The position numbers and the translations under genes were made by a program. Of a stretch of DNA of 64,000 nt, positions 42,268-52,750 are shown in pieces. The notes under the pieces were generated by a model. The model saw only the letters and a program-made list of their open reading frames with translations. It did not search any database and was not told where the DNA came from. The number at the start of each line of letters is the position of its first letter. The stretch's first letter is position 1. The DNA comes from Actinomadura hibisca NBRC 15177 (GTDB lineage Bacteria; Actinomycetota; Actinomycetes; Streptosporangiales; Streptosporangiaceae). The stretch is taken from contig NZ_BCRO01000072.1 of assembly GCF_001552635.1 (NCBI RefSeq), positions 1 to 64,000 on the forward strand, written 5' to 3'.

Positions 42268-43158
42268 ATGGCGGAGAACCAGCGTCCGGCGGTAGCGGTC
42301 ATCGGCCTCGGCCCGATGGGCGCGATGATGGCCGAGACCTTCCTGAAGGCCGGATACCCCACCACCGTCTGGAACCGCACCGCGAGCAAGGCCGACGCGC
42401 TGGTCGGGCAGGGCGCGACGCTCGCCGCGAGCGCCGCCGAGGCCGCCGCCGCGGCGGACGTGACGGTCATCAGCCAGACCCACTACCAGGCCATGTACGA
42501 CTCGTTCGGCGACGGCGACCTCAACGGCGCGACGCTGGTCAACCTCAGCTCCGGCTCGCCCGAGGAGCTGCGCAAGGCCGGGGAGTGGGCGGCCGGGCGC
42601 GGCGCGGCCCTGCTCACCGGCGGGATCATGACGCCGCCGCCCGGCATCGGCCAGCCCGGCGCGTACGTGTTCTACAGCGGTCCCGAGCAGATCCTGGACG
42701 AGCACCGCGCCACGCTGAAGGTGCTGGCCGACACCACCTACGTCGGCCCCGACCTGGGCCTGGCGATGGCGTTCTACCAGGCGCAGCTGTTCACGTTCTG
42801 GTCGTCGCTGGCGAGCTTCATGCACGCCACCGCGCTGGTCGGCAAGTACGGCGTCACGCCCGAGGCGTACCTGCCGTTCGGCCGGGAGCTGTTCGCCGAC
42901 CTGGCCTCCGAGGGGCCGATGGGCTACGCCCAGATCCTCGCCAACGAGATCGCGGCGGGCGAGTTCCCCGGCGGCGAGAACTCCCTGCACATGCAGGCCG
43001 TCGGCGCGGACCACGTGGTCGAGGCCAGCGTCGAGGCCGGGCTCGACACCGCCTTCCCGCAGGCGCTGCGCGACCTGTTCTGGAAGGGCGTGAACGGCGG
43101 GCTCGGCGAGGACGGCCTCGGCGCCGTCTACCGGGTCGTCACGCGCGACCTCGGCTGA
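42268..43158 (+). CDS. NAD(P)-dependent oxidoreductase, imine reductase-like
   Basis: Protein of 296 residues. A Rossmann N-terminus (VAVIGLGPMGAMMAETFLKA, VWNRTASKADALV) is followed by a helical 6PGDH-like C-terminal domain with LGLAMAFYQAQLFTFWSSLA and MQAVGADHVVEA. The GLGPMG and WNRTxxKA signatures are those of NADPH-dependent imine reductases/reductive aminases, which resemble beta-hydroxyacid dehydrogenases. The catalytic Lys of hydroxyacid dehydrogenases is not apparent, which supports the imine reductase assignment. It is divergent from the BTAD regulator, and a terminator follows. Confidence 0.85.
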   Translation: MAENQRPAVAVIGLGPMGAMMAETFLKAGYPTTVWNRTASKADALVGQGATLAASAAEAAAAADVTVISQTHYQAMYDSFGDGDLNGATLVNLSSGSPEELRKAGEWAAGRGAALLTGGIMTPPPGIGQPGAYVFYSGPEQILDEHRATLKVLADTTYVGPDLGLAMAFYQAQLFTFWSSLASFMHATALVGKYGVTPEAYLPFGRELFADLASEGPMGYAQILANEIAAGEFPGGENSLHMQAVGADHVVEASVEAGLDTAFPQALRDLFWKGVNGGLGEDGLGAVYRVVTRDLG

Positions 43159-43169
43159 TCCGCACCCCG

Positions 43170-43201
43170 CGCCCCCTCCGCCCCTCCCGGCGGAGGGGGC
43201 G
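43170..43201. terminator. Terminator after the imine reductase-like gene
   Basis: A perfect 13-bp stem, CGCCCCCTCCGCC (43170-43182) with GGCGGAGGGGGCG (43189-43201), surrounds a 6-base loop and lies 12 bases after the stop. Confidence 0.88.
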
Positions 43202-43263
43202 TTCGCAACCCCACGGGGCCCGGCGGGGTTCGGGGTCATGCCACGAAGCGAGGAGACCCCCCG

Positions 43264-44607
43264 ATGACGCTCACCCTCCCGGCCCCGCCCCGGACGACGA
43301 CGGCCGGACGGGTCCGGGCGCTGCCGCTGCTGGCGGCGGTCTTCATGACCACGCTGGACTTCTTCATCGTCAACGTCGCGCTGCCCTCCGCCCGCCGCGA
43401 GCTGGCCGCCGGACCCACCGCGACGTCCCTGGTCGCCGCCGGTTACGGCCTGGCGTACGCGGCGTCGCTGGTGGTCGCGGGCCGCCTCGGCGACCGGTAC
43501 GGGCGGCGGCGTGTCTTCACCGCCGGGCTCGTCCTGTTCACGCTCGCGTCGGCCGCCTGCGGCATGGCCCCCACCGCCGGGACGCTGGTGGCCGCGCGCG
43601 TCGCGCAGGGCGTCGCCGCCGCGCTGCTCGCCCCGCAGGTCCTGGCGCTGCTGGGCGCGCTGTACCCCGGCGCGGACCGCGCGCGGGCGTTCGCCTGGTA
43701 CGGCACGACCGTCGGCCTCGCCGGGATGAGCGGGCAGGCCCTCGGCGGCCTGCTGATCGCCGCCGACGTGGGCGGGCTCGGCTGGCGGACCTGCTTCCTG
43801 GTGAACGTCCCGGTCGGCCTCGCCGCGCTCGCGCCGCTGCGCCGCCTGGTGCCCGAGACGTTCGGCCCCGCCCGGCCGCTGGACCTCGGCGGCGCGCTCC
43901 TGCTGGCGGCGGGCCTGGTGCTGGTGATCCTGCCGCTGACCGACCCCGGCCGGTGGCCCGCCCTAGTCGCGGCAGTCCCGGTCCTGGGCGCGTTCGTGGC
44001 CGGGCAACGTCGCCGCGTCGCCGCAGGCCGCGCGCCGCTGCTCGACCCGGCGCTGCTGCGCGACGGCGCGTTCGCCCGCGCGCTGGCCGCCGTCGCGCTG
44101 CTGTTCGCGACCTCGGCCGGGCTGACGTTCGTGCTGGCCCTGGTGCTCCAGGAACACCACGGCCTCGGCCCGCTCGCCGCCGGGACGATCTTCACGGCGC
44201 TGAACGCGGGCTTCTGCGCCGCCGCCCCGCGCGCCGAGCGGTTCGGACCGCCGACCGGCGCGTTCCTGCTGGCCGCCGGGCTGCTGGCGCTCGCCGTCGC
44301 CGCGCCGGGCCCGCACCCGGCGCGCCTGCTGCCCGGCCTGCTGCTCGCCGGGGCCGGGATGGGTCTGGCGATGTCCCCGCTGATCTCGGCGGCGCTGGCC
44401 GCCGCGGGCGACGAACTCGCAGGCCAGGCCGCCGCGATCCTGGGAACGGCGCAGGAGTTGGCGGGCGTCGCCGCCGTCGCCGTCACGGGCCTGGTCCTGC
44501 TCGGCCTCCAGGCCGGGCCGCTCGCCGCGCTGGCGGTCCCCGCCGCCTGCGCGCTGGCCCTGATCCCGCTCACGCGACGGGCGCCGCGCTGCGCCGCGCT
44601 TTGCTAG
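43264..44607 (+). CDS. MFS transporter
   Basis: Polytopic transporter of 447 residues. Helix 1 contains FMTTLDFFIVNVALPSARRE, resembling the D-x-x-I/V-V-N-V-A-L-P signature of DHA2 drug exporters. Motif A reads GRLGDRYGRRRVF (about 75-87) and motif C-like GMSGQALGGLL lies near 155. Its length would allow 12-14 helices. It follows the imine reductase-like gene behind a terminator and is probably independently transcribed. A short hairpin follows its stop. The substrate is unknown. Confidence 0.9.
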   Translation: MTLTLPAPPRTTTAGRVRALPLLAAVFMTTLDFFIVNVALPSARRELAAGPTATSLVAAGYGLAYAASLVVAGRLGDRYGRRRVFTAGLVLFTLASAACGMAPTAGTLVAARVAQGVAAALLAPQVLALLGALYPGADRARAFAWYGTTVGLAGMSGQALGGLLIAADVGGLGWRTCFLVNVPVGLAALAPLRRLVPETFGPARPLDLGGALLLAAGLVLVILPLTDPGRWPALVAAVPVLGAFVAGQRRRVAAGRAPLLDPALLRDGAFARALAAVALLFATSAGLTFVLALVLQEHHGLGPLAAGTIFTALNAGFCAAAPRAERFGPPTGAFLLAAGLLALAVAAPGPHPARLLPGLLLAGAGMGLAMSPLISAALAAAGDELAGQAAAILGTAQELAGVAAVAVTGLVLLGLQAGPLAALAVPAACALALIPLTRRAPRCAALC

Positions 44608-44609
44608 AA

Positions 44610-44623
44610 CGCCTGCTCAGGCG
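44610..44623. terminator. Short hairpin at the end of the MFS gene
   Basis: CGCCT (44610-44614) pairs with AGGCG (44619-44623) two bases after the MFS stop and is followed by GTTTGCT. It is small, but placed as a terminator would be. Confidence 0.4.
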
Positions 44624-44657
44624 GTTTGCTGGAGCGTCCGCTCCCGCCGCTCGCTGA

Positions 44658-46085
<1,428 letters not shown>

Positions 46086-46108
46086 CCCCCATCGGGTAAC
46101 GCCTGGGG

Positions 46109-46915
46109 ATGCGGGTGCTGACGCTCAACCTGTGGGAGACGCGCGGTGACTGGCCCCGGCGGCGGGACGCCCTCGCCGCCGGGCTGGCGCGCCTGGACCC
46201 GGACCTGATCGCGTTCCAGGAATCGGCCAAGCGCGACGACTACGACCAGGCCGCCGACCTGCTCGGCGACGGCTACCACCTCGCGCACTCGGCGAAGCGG
46301 GAGCCGGACGGCCAGGGCGTCACGATCGCGTCGCGGTGGCCGCTGCGCGAGGTGCGCGAAGCCGACCTGGAGGTGCCGCCGCGCACCGCCGACTCCGCCT
46401 GCACGACGCTGCTGGCGGAGGTGGACGGCCCGGTGCCGCTGCTGTTCGCCAACCACTTCCCGAGCTGGCGTCCCCACCTGGAGTACGAGCGCGAGCAGCA
46501 GGCCGTCATCGCCGCGCGCGAGGTGGAGGCGATGCTCGCGGGCCGCGACCTGCCGGTGGTCGTGGCGGGCGACATGGACGCCGCGCCGGAGTCGGCGAGC
46601 ATGCGGTTCTGGACCGGCCGTCAGTCGCTGGAGGGGACGAGCGTCTGCTACCAGGACGTATGGGAGTACGTGCGCGGCACCGCGCCCGGCCACACCTACA
46701 CGCCCGCCAACCCGCTGATGGACGCCGACGACTGGCCGTTCCGGCGGATCGACTACATCCTGGTGCGCCGCAACGACGACGGCGAGATGCCGTTGCGCGT
46801 CCGCGACTGCGCACGGGTGTTCGTGGATCCGATCGAGGGCGTGCAGGCCAGCGACCACTACGGGATCTCGGCGGTGCTGGAGCCGCGCTCCGGCGCGGCC
46901 ACCGGCCCGCTGTGA
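46109..46915 (+). CDS. Endonuclease/exonuclease/phosphatase family hydrolase
   Basis: Protein of 268 residues with the EEP metal-dependent fold. The motifs are RVLTLNLWE at the start, DLIAFQES with the catalytic Glu (about 37), FANHFPSW, VVAGDMDAAPES with the metal/nucleophile Asp, RRIDYILVR and the final SDHYGISAVLE with catalytic Asp-His. All key residues are present, so it should be active on a phosphodiester or phosphate substrate such as nucleic acid, lipid or inositol phosphate. The start at 46109 lies 23 bases after gdhA with no terminator between. Confidence 0.9.
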   Translation: MRVLTLNLWETRGDWPRRRDALAAGLARLDPDLIAFQESAKRDDYDQAADLLGDGYHLAHSAKREPDGQGVTIASRWPLREVREADLEVPPRTADSACTTLLAEVDGPVPLLFANHFPSWRPHLEYEREQQAVIAAREVEAMLAGRDLPVVVAGDMDAAPESASMRFWTGRQSLEGTSVCYQDVWEYVRGTAPGHTYTPANPLMDADDWPFRRIDYILVRRNDDGEMPLRVRDCARVFVDPIEGVQASDHYGISAVLEPRSGAATGPL

Positions 46916-46932
46916 ACGAGGTATCCGATCGG

Positions 46933-46950
46933 TAACCACCTCCTTGGTTA
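46933..46950. promoter_or_regulatory. Inverted repeat before the NmrA-like gene
   Basis: TAACCA (46933-46938) and TGGTTA (46945-46950) form a perfect 6-bp inverted repeat across CCTCCT. It is 34 bases before the NmrA-like start. HxlR- and MarR-type regulators often bind such sites, but none is encoded next to it. Confidence 0.45.
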
Positions 46951-46983
46951 GCGTCCCGGGGGACACGACCTGGAGGTTCTTCC

Positions 46984-47616
46984 ATGAGCGAGATCGTTGT
47001 TTTCGGAGCGGGCGGACGCGGTGGCCGGGCGGCCGTCGCCGAGGCGCGGCGGCGCGGCCACGCGGTGACCGCCGTCGTCCGCGACCCGGCCAAGCACGGG
47101 GACCTGGCGGCCGACGGCGTGCGCGTGGTCGCGGGCGACGTCACCGACGCCGCGAGCGTCGCGGCGGTCGCGGCCGGGCACGACGCCGCGATCAACTCCA
47201 CCTACGACTTCGGCACCGAGCCCGCCGCGTTCTTCACCACCGCCGCCGAAGCGCTGCTGGACGGGCTGCGGCGCGCGGGCGTCGGACGTCTGGTGCACGT
47301 GGGCCTCTCCTCGGTGCTGGAGGACGCGTCCGGCACGCTGCTGATGGACACCCCCGGCTACCCGCAGGAGTACCGGTCGTTCTCCCTCGGCCACGCCGCC
47401 GGGAACGACACGCTGCGCAAGGACGCCGAGTTCGACTGGGTGGTGGTCAGCCCGTCCGGCGACTTCGACCACGAAGGCCCGCGCACCGGCCGCTACCGGC
47501 TCGCCCCGGCCGCTATGGACAGCCGCATCTCCTACGCCGACTTCGCGATCGCGCTGCTGGACGAGATCGACTCCCCGGCCCACCACCGCGCGCACATCGG
47601 GGTCGAGCAGGGATGA
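46984..47616 (+). CDS. NmrA-like/atypical SDR NAD(P)-binding protein
   Basis: Protein of 210 residues. The Rossmann motif IVVFGAGGRGGRAAVAEARR is at the N-terminus, then VTAVVRDPAKHGDLA and VVAGDVTDAASVAAVAAGHD, as in NAD(P)H-binding (NmrA/quinone oxidoreductase 2-like) proteins. LVHVGLSSVLEDASGTLLMD takes the place of a classical active site, and the SDR Tyr-x-x-x-Lys is not evident. It probably senses or uses NAD(P)H in redox stress. It overlaps the Ddn-like gene by four bases (ATGA). Confidence 0.87.
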   Translation: MSEIVVFGAGGRGGRAAVAEARRRGHAVTAVVRDPAKHGDLAADGVRVVAGDVTDAASVAAVAAGHDAAINSTYDFGTEPAAFFTTAAEALLDGLRRAGVGRLVHVGLSSVLEDASGTLLMDTPGYPQEYRSFSLGHAAGNDTLRKDAEFDWVVVSPSGDFDHEGPRTGRYRLAPAAMDSRISYADFAIALLDEIDSPAHHRAHIGVEQG

Positions 47617-48029
47617 CCGGCGTCCTGGACAACCCGGAGCCGTTCGTCGCCGAGCACATCCGCCGCTTTCTGGAGACCGGCGGGCGGCCCCGGCCCGGCA
47701 TGAACGACCTGCTGCTCACCACCCGAGGACGCAAGACGGGGCAGATGCGGCGCACCGCTCTCGTCTACGTCCCACACGGCGACGGCTACCTCCTGGCGGC
47801 CTCCAACCGGGGCGCGGACCGGCACCCCGCCTGGTACCTCAACCTGGCCGCCGACCCCGAGGTGACGGTGCAGGTGGGCGAGCGATCCTTCCCCGCCCGC
47901 GCCCGCACGGCCGCCCCCGGCGAGCGGCCCGCCCTGTGGCGGCTGATCACCGAGGCCATGCCCGTCTACGACGACTACCGCGCGATGACCGGCCGGGAGA
48001 TCCCCGTCGTGGTCATCGAGCCGCGGTGA
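47613..48029 (+). CDS. F420-dependent Ddn-like oxidoreductase
   Basis: Protein of 138 residues of the deazaflavin-dependent nitroreductase family: LLLTTRGRKTGQMRRTALVY, LAASNRGADRHPAWYLNL and ADPEVTVQVGERSFPARART. The G-R-K-[ST]-G loop and the HPAWYLNL motif are the cofactor F420-binding features of Ddn/FDOR-B proteins. Likely it reduces a quinone, nitro compound or lipid substrate using F420H2. It is coupled to the NmrA-like gene and overlaps the convergent histidine kinase by 17 bases. Confidence 0.9.
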   Translation: MTGVLDNPEPFVAEHIRRFLETGGRPRPGMNDLLLTTRGRKTGQMRRTALVYVPHGDGYLLAASNRGADRHPAWYLNLAADPEVTVQVGERSFPARARTAAPGERPALWRLITEAMPVYDDYRAMTGREIPVVVIEPR

Positions 48030-49422
48030 CGCCCGCCGAGGCGAGCGGCAGCCGGAACACGAAGCGCGCGCCGCGCGGGCTGTCGGCGATGCGCAACGAC
48101 CCGCCGTAGGTCTGCGCGATCTCGCGGGCGATGGGCAGGCCGAGGCCCGTCCCGGCGGGGTCGCGGCGCCGGGAGTCGGCCAGCCGGGCGAACCGCTCGA
48201 ACACGCGCTCGCGGGCCTCGGGCGGCACGCCCGCGCCGTCGTCGAGCACCTCCAGCACCGCTTCCCGGCCGTCCACCGCGACGGTGACCTCGACGCGGGA
48301 GTCGGCGTGCCGCTCGGCGTTGCTGACCAGATTGCCCAGCACCCGCGCGAGCCGGACCGGGTTGGCCGACACGACCGCGCCCTCGGCCAGCCGCGTCTCG
48401 ATCGGGACGCGGCCCTGGCGGCGTTCCACCTCGCGCCGCACCAGGTCGGCGAGGTCCACGCGCTGTTTCGGGGCGGGGGCGCGGGAGTCCAGCCGGGACA
48501 GCTCCAGCAGGTCCGCCACGATGTCGTTGAGCCGCTCGGTGTCGCGCAGCGCGGCGCGCACCTCGGGCTTCCACGCGAAACCGTCGTCCTCCTCCAGCAG
48601 GTTCTCCAGCCGCATGTGCATGCCCGCGATGGGGTTGCGGAGGTCGTGCGAGGCGTCGGAGACGAAGCGGCGCTCGCGCCCGGCGGCCTCCTCCAGCCGC
48701 TCCAGGGTGTGGTTGACGGTCTCGGCCAGCTCCTGGATCTCCCCGCCGGTGCCGGGCTCGGGGACCCGCTGCTTCAGGTCGGCGGTGGTGTTGATCTCGG
48801 CCATCTGGTCGCGGATCGCCTCCACCGGGGCGAACGCCACGCCGATCGTCCGCCACGTCCACCAGGCGATCGCCGTCAGCATCGTCAGCAGCAGCAGCCC
48901 GATCTCCAGCGGGAGCCGCCAGCCGCGCAGGAACGGCGACGGCCGCTGGGCGGCGAGCACCATCACGCCCCTGCCGTAGGGGGACTCGGCCATGCGCATC
49001 CCGAACACCTCGACGCAGGAGTCCAGGTAGGACGGGCACGCCTGGCGCTCCACCAGCAGCTCGCCCCGTTCGAGGTAGGTCCGGACCAGCGGCGGGCGGC
49101 CCGCCAGGTCGGGGGTGGACGCCAGGACCCGGTGGTCGGCGCCGACGATCTGGATGTAGGGGGCGTCGCCGGCCCCGGGTTCGGGGGGCCGGGCCCGCCC
49201 CTCGACGGTGAGCCGGTAGACGACGCGCTCGACGGTGCGGGCCGCCGAGTCCGACGCCGAGGACTGCGCCACGTCCCGGACCAGCATCAGGGCGAGGGCC
49301 ACGCACACGTCCAGCACCAGCGCCGCCAGCACCACGGTGATCACCGTCGCGCGGCCCCGGACCGAATGGAACACCCTGGCCCACAGGCGGCGCCCCCGCA
49401 CCGTCTGCCGCTTCCCCCGCAT
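48013..49422 (-). CDS. Sensor histidine kinase, orphan
   Basis: Membrane kinase of 469 residues from ATG 49422. Helix 1 (ATVITVVLAALVLDVCVALA) is at about 25-44. An extracytoplasmic domain containing CPSYLDSC follows. Helix 2 (LEIGLLLLTMLTAIAWWTW), a HAMP domain, the H-box SDASHDLRNPIAGMHMRLEN (His about 259), an N-box LVSNAERHAD, and G boxes DDGAGVPPEA and GTGLGLPIAREIAQ complete it. The H-box has N-P-I where most kinases have T-P-L. No response regulator gene is adjacent, so its partner lies elsewhere. Confidence 0.92.
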   Translation of the reverse strand: MRGKRQTVRGRRLWARVFHSVRGRATVITVVLAALVLDVCVALALMLVRDVAQSSASDSAARTVERVVYRLTVEGRARPPEPGAGDAPYIQIVGADHRVLASTPDLAGRPPLVRTYLERGELLVERQACPSYLDSCVEVFGMRMAESPYGRGVMVLAAQRPSPFLRGWRLPLEIGLLLLTMLTAIAWWTWRTIGVAFAPVEAIRDQMAEINTTADLKQRVPEPGTGGEIQELAETVNHTLERLEEAAGRERRFVSDASHDLRNPIAGMHMRLENLLEEDDGFAWKPEVRAALRDTERLNDIVADLLELSRLDSRAPAPKQRVDLADLVRREVERRQGRVPIETRLAEGAVVSANPVRLARVLGNLVSNAERHADSRVEVTVAVDGREAVLEVLDDGAGVPPEARERVFERFARLADSRRRDPAGTGLGLPIAREIAQTYGGSLRIADSPRGARFVFRLPLASAGVTAAR

Positions 49423-49630
49423 AGGTCCCCCCGAACCCTCCTGAGCAGCGGCGATCGCCCGCGGTGAACGCCGCGCCGCACAGGGTGAACAACCAGCGTA
49501 CGCGGGGGCGAATCCCCACCGGCCGCAGCGGGGGCCGCCACGCCGGTCGGGCCCCCGGAGCCGCCGCGCGACCCGACCTACCCTCACGTAAAGGTAGAGT
49601 TGTTCGGTTCACGACGACGGGGGGAGACCG

Positions 49631-51235
49631 GTGACCACGGCTCAGGCTGGAACGGCCCAGATCGCCGGCGAGGCGGCGCGCCGCCGCACGTTCGCGGTGA
49701 TCAGTCACCCCGACGCCGGCAAGTCCACCCTCACCGAGGCGCTGGCGCTGCACGCCGCCGCGATCGAGGCGGCCGGCGCGGTGCACGGCAAGGCCGGCCG
49801 GCGCGGCGTCACCTCCGACTGGATGGCGATGGAGCGCGACCGCGGCATCTCCATCACCTCCTCGGTGTTGCGCTTCGAGTACGGCGAGGTGCTGCTGAAC
49901 CTGCTGGACACCCCCGGCCACGCCGACTTCTCCGAGGACACCTACCGGGTGCTGGCCGCCGTGGACGCCGCGATCATGCTGCTGGACAGCGCCAAGGGCC
50001 TGGAGGCCCAGACGCTCAAGCTGTTCGACGTGTGCCGGCACCGCGGCATCCCGATCATCACCTTCGTCAACAAGTGGGACCGGCCCGGCCGCGAGCCGCT
50101 GGAGCTGCTGGACGAGGTCGAGCAGCGCATCGGCCTGCGCCCGGCCCCGCTGACCTGGCCGGTCGGCATCGCGGGCGACTTCCGCGGCCTGCTCGACCGC
50201 GCCACCGGCACCTTCACCCGCTTCGACCGCGCCCCCGGCGGCGTCAAGCGCGCCGTGGAGGAGGTCGTGGCCGCCGACCGCGCCGCCGAGGAGGAGGGCG
50301 AGGCGTGGACGACGGCGCAGGAGGAGCTGGCGCTGCTCGACGAGATCGGCGCGACCCTCGACATGGACGACTTCGCCGCGGGCAAGTGCACGCCGGTGCT
50401 GTTCGGCGCGGCGCTGCCCAACTTCGGCGTGCGGGCGCTGCTGGAGACCGTCTGCAAGCTGGCGCCGTCGCCGTCGCCGCGCCTTGACGTCAAGGGCGAG
50501 CCGCGCGAGGTGACCGCGCCGTTCGCCGGGCAGGTGTTCAAGGTGCAGGCGGGCATGGACCGCGCGCACCGCGACCAGCTCGCCTTCATCCGGGTCAGCT
50601 CGGGCCGCTTCGAGCGCGGCATGACGCTGACGCACGCGCCGTCCGGCCGCCCGCTGGCCACCAAGTACGCGCAGACGATGTTCGGCCGCGACCGCACCAC
50701 GCTCGACACCGCCTTCCCCGGCGACGTGATCGGCCTGCCCAACTCCACCGGGCTGATCGTCGGCGACACCCTGTACGAGAAGCGCCCGGTGACCTTCCCG
50801 CCGATCCCGGCGTTCGCGCCCGAGCACTTCATGGTCGTGCGCGCCAAGGACAACGGCCGCGCCAAGCAGTTCCGCCGCGGCATCGACCAGCTCGACGGCG
50901 AGGGCGTGGTGCAGGTGCTGCGCAGCGACGTGCGCGGTGACCAGGCCCCCGTCCTCGCGGCGGTCGGCCCGCTCCAGTTCGAGGTGGTCGCGCACCGGAT
51001 GGAGCACGAGTTCAACGCGCCGGTCAACCTCGACCGCATGGAGTACACCACCGCCCGCGTCACCGACGCCGAGTCGGCCGCGACGCTGGCCGGGCGGCGC
51101 GGCGTGGAGGTCTTCACGCGCCGCCTGGACGGCGCGCTGATCGCGGTGTTCGTCGACAAGTGGCGGGTGCAGGCCGTGCAGCGCGAGCACCCCGAGGTCA
51201 CCCTCACCCCGATGCTGGCCGCCGAGGCCGGCTGA
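49631..51235 (+). CDS. prfC: Peptide chain release factor 3
   Basis: Translational GTPase of 534 residues, which recycles RF1/RF2 from the ribosome after termination. G1 HPDAGKST is at 26-33, SDWMAMERDRGISITSSV supplies the switch I region, G3 is DTPGHADF and G4 FVNKWDRPG. Domain II (FAGQVFKVQAGMDRAHRDQL) and the RF3-specific C-terminal region (GPLQFEVVAHRMEHEFN) complete it. The start is GTG 49631. It is divergent from the histidine kinase and followed by a SulP gene after 26 bases. RF3 is present in only part of the actinobacteria. Confidence 0.95.
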   Translation: MTTAQAGTAQIAGEAARRRTFAVISHPDAGKSTLTEALALHAAAIEAAGAVHGKAGRRGVTSDWMAMERDRGISITSSVLRFEYGEVLLNLLDTPGHADFSEDTYRVLAAVDAAIMLLDSAKGLEAQTLKLFDVCRHRGIPIITFVNKWDRPGREPLELLDEVEQRIGLRPAPLTWPVGIAGDFRGLLDRATGTFTRFDRAPGGVKRAVEEVVAADRAAEEEGEAWTTAQEELALLDEIGATLDMDDFAAGKCTPVLFGAALPNFGVRALLETVCKLAPSPSPRLDVKGEPREVTAPFAGQVFKVQAGMDRAHRDQLAFIRVSSGRFERGMTLTHAPSGRPLATKYAQTMFGRDRTTLDTAFPGDVIGLPNSTGLIVGDTLYEKRPVTFPPIPAFAPEHFMVVRAKDNGRAKQFRRGIDQLDGEGVVQVLRSDVRGDQAPVLAAVGPLQFEVVAHRMEHEFNAPVNLDRMEYTTARVTDAESAATLAGRRGVEVFTRRLDGALIAVFVDKWRVQAVQREHPEVTLTPMLAAEAG

Positions 51236-51261
51236 GCCGCACCACCCCGTCTGGAGAACGT

Positions 51262-52746
51262 TTGCTTCCCGCCGTCGCGGCGCGCCTGAGACCGTCCACC
51301 CCGCTCACCGCCCGGCTGCTGCGCACCGAGGTGCTGGCCGGGCTCGTGGTGGCGCTGGCGCTGATCCCCGAGGCCATCTCCTTCTCGATCATCGCGGGCG
51401 TGGACCCGCGGATCGGGCTGTTCGCCTCGTTCACCATGGCCGTCACCATCGCGGTCGTGGGCGGGCGTCCCGCCATGATCTCGGCCGCGACCGGCGCGGT
51501 CGCGCTGGTCATCGCGCCGCTCAACCGCGAGCACGGCTTGGGCTACCTGGTCGCCGCCGTCATCCTGGCCGGGCTGTTCCAGGTGGTCCTGGGCGCGCTG
51601 GGCGTCGCCAAGCTGATGCGGTTCGTGCCGCGCTCGGTGATGGTCGGGTTCGTCAACGCCCTGGCCATCCTGATCTTCATGGCGCAGCTACCCGAGCTGC
51701 GGGACGTGCCGTGGCCGGTGTACCCGCTGGTCGCCGCCGCGCTGGCGCTGATGGTGCTGTTCCCGAAGCTGACCAAGGCGGTGCCCGCGCCGCTGGTGTC
51801 GATCGCGATCCTGACCGCGCTGACGCTCGGCGCGGGGATCGCGGTGCCGACCGTGGGCGACAAGGGCGAGCTGCCGTCGTCGCTGCCGGTGCCGGGCCTG
51901 CCGGACGTGCCGTTCACCTGGCACACGCTGACGGTCATCGCCCCGTACGCGCTGGCGATGGCGCTGGTGGGGCTGATGGAGTCGCTGATGACGGCCCGGC
52001 TGGTGGACGACATCACCGACACCCGCTCCAACAAGACGCGCGAGTCGATCGGGCAGGGCGTGGCCAACATCGTCACCGGCTTCTTCGGCGGCATGGGCGG
52101 CTGCGCGATGATCGGCCAGACGATGATCAACGTGGGCAACGGGGCGCGCACCCGGATCTCCACGTTCCTCGCCGGGGCGTTCCTGATGGTGCTCTGCATC
52201 GTGTTCGGGCCGATCGTGTCCGACATCCCGATGGCCGCGCTGGTCGCCGTCATGATCCTGGTGTCGGTCGGCACCTTCGACTGGCACTCGGTCGCGCCCG
52301 CCACGCTGCGCCGCCTGCCGCTCGGCGAGACGCTGGTCATGGTGATCACGGTCGCGGTCGTGGTCGCCACCCACAACCTCGCGATCGGCGTGGTGGTCGG
52401 CTCGGTCACCGCCATGGTGGTGTTCGCGCGCCGGGTCGCGCACCTGGTGCACGTGTCGGCCGTCCGCGACCCCGACGGCGGGCGGACGGTGTACGGAGTG
52501 ACGGGCGAGCTGTTCTTCGCCTCCAGCGACGACTTCGTCTCGCAGTTCGACTACGCGGGCGACCCCGAGCACGTGGTGGTGGACATGACCGACGCGCACG
52601 TGTGGGACGCGACGTCGGTCGCGGCGCTGGACGCGGTCACCGCCAAGTACGCCGCGCGCGGCAAGACCGTCGAGATCGTCGGCCTGAACGAGGCCAGCGC
52701 GCGGATGCACGGCGCGCTGTCGGGCGAGCTGTCCGGCGGGCACTGA
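51262..52746 (+). CDS. SulP family anion transporter with STAS domain
   Basis: Protein of 494 residues from TTG 51262, which has CTGGAGA upstream. Membrane helices include EVLAGLVVALALIPEAISFS, TAATGAVALVIAPL-like and GLMESLMTARLVDDITDTRS, all SulP signatures. The C-terminal STAS domain (ELFFASSDDFVSQFDYAGD, HVVVDMTDAHVWDATSVAAL) is typical. It likely imports sulfate, bicarbonate or another inorganic anion. It follows prfC closely, and a MerR regulator follows after four bases, which may control it. Confidence 0.92.
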   Translation: MLPAVAARLRPSTPLTARLLRTEVLAGLVVALALIPEAISFSIIAGVDPRIGLFASFTMAVTIAVVGGRPAMISAATGAVALVIAPLNREHGLGYLVAAVILAGLFQVVLGALGVAKLMRFVPRSVMVGFVNALAILIFMAQLPELRDVPWPVYPLVAAALALMVLFPKLTKAVPAPLVSIAILTALTLGAGIAVPTVGDKGELPSSLPVPGLPDVPFTWHTLTVIAPYALAMALVGLMESLMTARLVDDITDTRSNKTRESIGQGVANIVTGFFGGMGGCAMIGQTMINVGNGARTRISTFLAGAFLMVLCIVFGPIVSDIPMAALVAVMILVSVGTFDWHSVAPATLRRLPLGETLVMVITVAVVVATHNLAIGVVVGSVTAMVVFARRVAHLVHVSAVRDPDGGRTVYGVTGELFFASSDDFVSQFDYAGDPEHVVVDMTDAHVWDATSVAALDAVTAKYAARGKTVEIVGLNEASARMHGALSGELSGGH

Positions 52747-52750
52747 TCCG

